Positions 6,779-7,890 of a stretch of 7,890 nucleotides of DNA are shown in pieces. Every line of letters starts with the position of its first letter. Position 1 is the first letter of the stretch. The notes below the pieces were generated by a model. That model was not told the DNA's origin. It saw nothing but the letters and a program-made list of their open reading frames with translations, and made no database searches. The position numbers and the translations under genes were made by a program. This DNA comes from Verrucomicrobiota bacterium (GTDB taxonomy: Bacteria > Verrucomicrobiota > Verrucomicrobiia > Limisphaerales > UBA11358), in assembly GCA_021323835.1 (NCBI GenBank), contig JAJPKI010000373.1:1-7890 (forward strand), given 5' to 3'.

Positions 6779-7690
6779 TTATTTTACGGCTTCGGCACGC
6801 TTCTGGACAAATTGCGCCATGATGCTCACGGCAATTTCATGTGTGCTCTTCGCCGAAATGTCCACGCCGACGGGACAGGCGATGGCATTCATTTGTTCCG
6901 CCGTGGCAATTTTGTCGCGAATGAATTGCTCGCGGATGATTCGCGCCTTGCGACGACTGCCAATCATGCCGAGAAATGCGAATGGCCGATGAATCCATTC
7001 CGTCAGAACGAGAGCATCGTGTTGATGGCCGCGCGTGACGATAAGTCCGAATGCCGCGTGCTTTGGTAATTGTTCTTTCAATAAATCGTGCCATGCGCCA
7101 ACGCGTAATTTTACGTCCGGCGGAAAGAAGTTGTGATTCGCCAATCCGGGACGGTCGTCGAAAACCGTCACATCAAATTCCAATTGCGCCGCCAGCGGTG
7201 CGACGGCTTGCGCGACGTGTCCGGAACCGGCAATCCACAAAGCGGGCAGGGGAGAAACCGTTTCCTGATAAAACCAGTCGGAAGTTGAATCGGTAATCGC
7301 GATTGAAAAATCTTTTTTGACGCCCCAACGAATCGGTTCATTTGTAACTGCCAATTTTTTCCACAGTTCGGCCGATTGCGCTGCGTGCGGCAAAATCAAA
7401 CCCATCACCGAGCCGCCGCAAATCAAGCCATCGTCCCAGCCAAAATCATGGTCGAGCAACATTTCAAAAGTTTCCGGCTTGCCGGATTTCATCGCACGAT
7501 TCGCGCGCGAATGCACTTCCGCTTCCAAACAGCCGCCGCCAAGCGTGCCGATGATTTTTCCGTCGCCAAGAAAAAGCGCCTTCGCGCCAGTGCGTTGTGG
7601 ACTGGAACCCTTCACACCGGAAATCAACGCGAGCACAAACGGCCGTTTCTTCGCGATAATGTCAGCAAGTTGTTCGTAAAAGCGCGACAT
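6779..7690 (-). CDS. xdhC: XdhC/PaoD-family molybdenum cofactor insertion chaperone
   Basis: This 303-residue maturation factor is thought to bind the finished molybdenum cofactor, help its sulfuration and hand it to the large subunit; it is not part of the final enzyme. The N-terminal XdhC/CoxI domain shows GSSPQRTGAKAL (28-39), GTLGGGCLE (48-56, with Cys54) and a second cysteine in LICGG (Cys91). A C-terminal Rossmann domain has GSGHVA (155-160), GMIGSRRK (241-248) and the family ending CPVGVDISAK (272-281). The length is close to E. coli PaoD (about 318). It is the first gene of the operon, with an ATG at 7690 and no strong Shine-Dalgarno sequence. PaoD is required for active PaoABC in E. 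coli, and this gene's position fits the same role. The absence of a signal peptide fits a cytoplasmic chaperone. Confidence 0.94.
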   Translation of the reverse strand: MSRFYEQLADIIAKKRPFVLALISGVKGSSPQRTGAKALFLGDGKIIGTLGGGCLEAEVHSRANRAMKSGKPETFEMLLDHDFGWDDGLICGGSVMGLILPHAAQSAELWKKLAVTNEPIRWGVKKDFSIAITDSTSDWFYQETVSPLPALWIAGSGHVAQAVAPLAAQLEFDVTVFDDRPGLANHNFFPPDVKLRVGAWHDLLKEQLPKHAAFGLIVTRGHQHDALVLTEWIHRPFAFLGMIGSRRKARIIREQFIRDKIATAEQMNAIACPVGVDISAKSTHEIAVSIMAQFVQKRAEAVK

Positions 7691-7710
7691 GAAATTTCGA
7701 CGGCTAACGT

Positions 7711-7753
7711 AATTGAAATTTTGGACGAATGGAAATGCAAAGCGGTTTCAATT
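7711..7753. repeat. 8-base inverted repeat in divergent promoter region
   Basis: AATTGAAA at 7711-7718 is repeated in inverted form as TTTCAATT at 7746-7753, with 27 bases between. The left arm overlaps the weak -10 candidate of the operon, so this could be a two-site operator, but an 8-base match can also arise by chance in AT-rich DNA. Confidence 0.3.
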
Positions 7754-7771
7754 GCAGTGCGTGAACATTTG

Positions 7772-7801
7772 ACGCTTGAACTTTGAAGTCTTACGCTTGA
7801 A
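7772..7801. repeat. 9-base direct repeat spaced by two helical turns
   Basis: ACGCTTGAA occurs at 7772-7780 and again at 7793-7801, starting 21 bases apart, so both copies face the same side of the helix. The copies straddle the candidate promoter of the + strand gene. This resembles tandem activator half-sites, which is inference. Confidence 0.4.
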
Positions 7802-7809
7802 AAGAATTT

Positions 7810-7890
7810 ATGAGCCAATTGCAAGATTCATTGGTCGAGTTGATTCGCCGCACATCGGCGGAAATCCCCGACGACGTGAACCAATCCATC
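7810..7890 (+). CDS. Partial gene: N-terminus of a class I (iron-sulfur) fumarate hydratase-like protein
   Basis: Only the first 27 codons lie in the window, from the ATG at 7810; the gene runs off the right edge. The visible peptide has the pattern LxxSLVELIRRTSAEIPDDV, that is a helix followed by (E/D)IPxDV. This resembles the start of the alpha domain of oxygen-sensitive fumarate hydratases and tartrate dehydratases, which interconvert fumarate and malate. No cluster cysteines are visible yet. The assignment rests on this short match, so it is provisional. The gene is divergent from the molybdenum-enzyme operon, and a shared function is not implied. Confidence 0.65.
   Translation, partial: MSQLQDSLVELIRRTSAEIPDDVNQSI

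Larger units (their letters stand above)
7691..7809. promoter_or_regulatory. Divergent promoter region between xdhC-like operon and fumarase-like gene
   Basis: This 119-base gap separates two divergently transcribed genes and must hold promoters for both. For the + strand, TTGACG (7769-7774) and TACGCT (7792-7797) are 17 bases apart, a plausible -35/-10 pair that would leave only about 6 bases of leader before the ATG at 7810. For the - strand the best pair I find is weak: TTGCAT (7740-7735) and TTCAAT (7717-7712), also 17 apart. The spacing is good, but neither assignment is more than a candidate. Confidence 0.35.

Noticed and set aside
7624..7824. 66-codon - strand open frame across the divergent gap
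   Set aside because: It starts at TTG inside the fumarase-like gene and runs out of frame into the xdhC-like gene, whose own start and family motifs are clear.

Overview
The window most likely comes from a Gram-negative, soil-type bacterium, probably Verrucomicrobiota. This is inference from three things: the style of the tandem-receiver protein, mid-range base composition with many AAA/TTT/AAT runs, and weak use of Shine-Dalgarno sequences. No rRNA or other taxonomic marker is present. It is densely coding, with no gene-free stretch over about 125 bases, and I see no tRNA, rRNA, CRISPR array, insertion sequence or phage gene.

Left part (66-2183, + strand): one large membrane-anchored signalling protein. 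It has a hydrophobic N-terminus, a proline-rich segment, a second hydrophobic segment, then two copies of a unit made of a helical domain followed by a response-regulator receiver domain. The copies are in register with a constant offset of 277 residues. No kinase or DNA-binding output domain is visible.

Centre and right (7690 down to 2200, - strand): a tightly packed six-gene operon that converges on the signalling gene. In transcription order it encodes an XdhC/PaoD-type molybdenum-cofactor insertion chaperone, a MocA-type cytidylyltransferase, a Tat-signal [2Fe-2S] subunit, the large molybdopterin subunit, an FAD subunit carrying a four-cysteine [4Fe-4S] insertion, and a 78-residue Cys/His-rich protein of unknown function. 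The set matches the periplasmic aldehyde oxidoreductase type known from E. coli PaoABC plus its chaperone PaoD, in a different gene order and with a MocA gene added. The logic is: MocA makes the CMP-modified cofactor, XdhC protects and inserts it, the three subunits assemble in the cytoplasm, and the Tat signal on the iron-sulfur subunit carries the folded complex across the membrane. Junctions of 4, 20 and 4 overlapping bases suggest translational coupling.

Right edge (7810-7890, + strand): the first 27 codons of a divergent gene resembling the iron-sulfur fumarate hydratase alpha domain. The 119-base divergent gap holds a plausible promoter for this gene, a 9-base direct repeat spaced by 21 bases, and an 8-base inverted repeat.

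The least explained items are the duplicated membrane-anchored receiver protein and the small Cys/His-rich protein, which has the only clear Shine-Dalgarno sequence in the operon.
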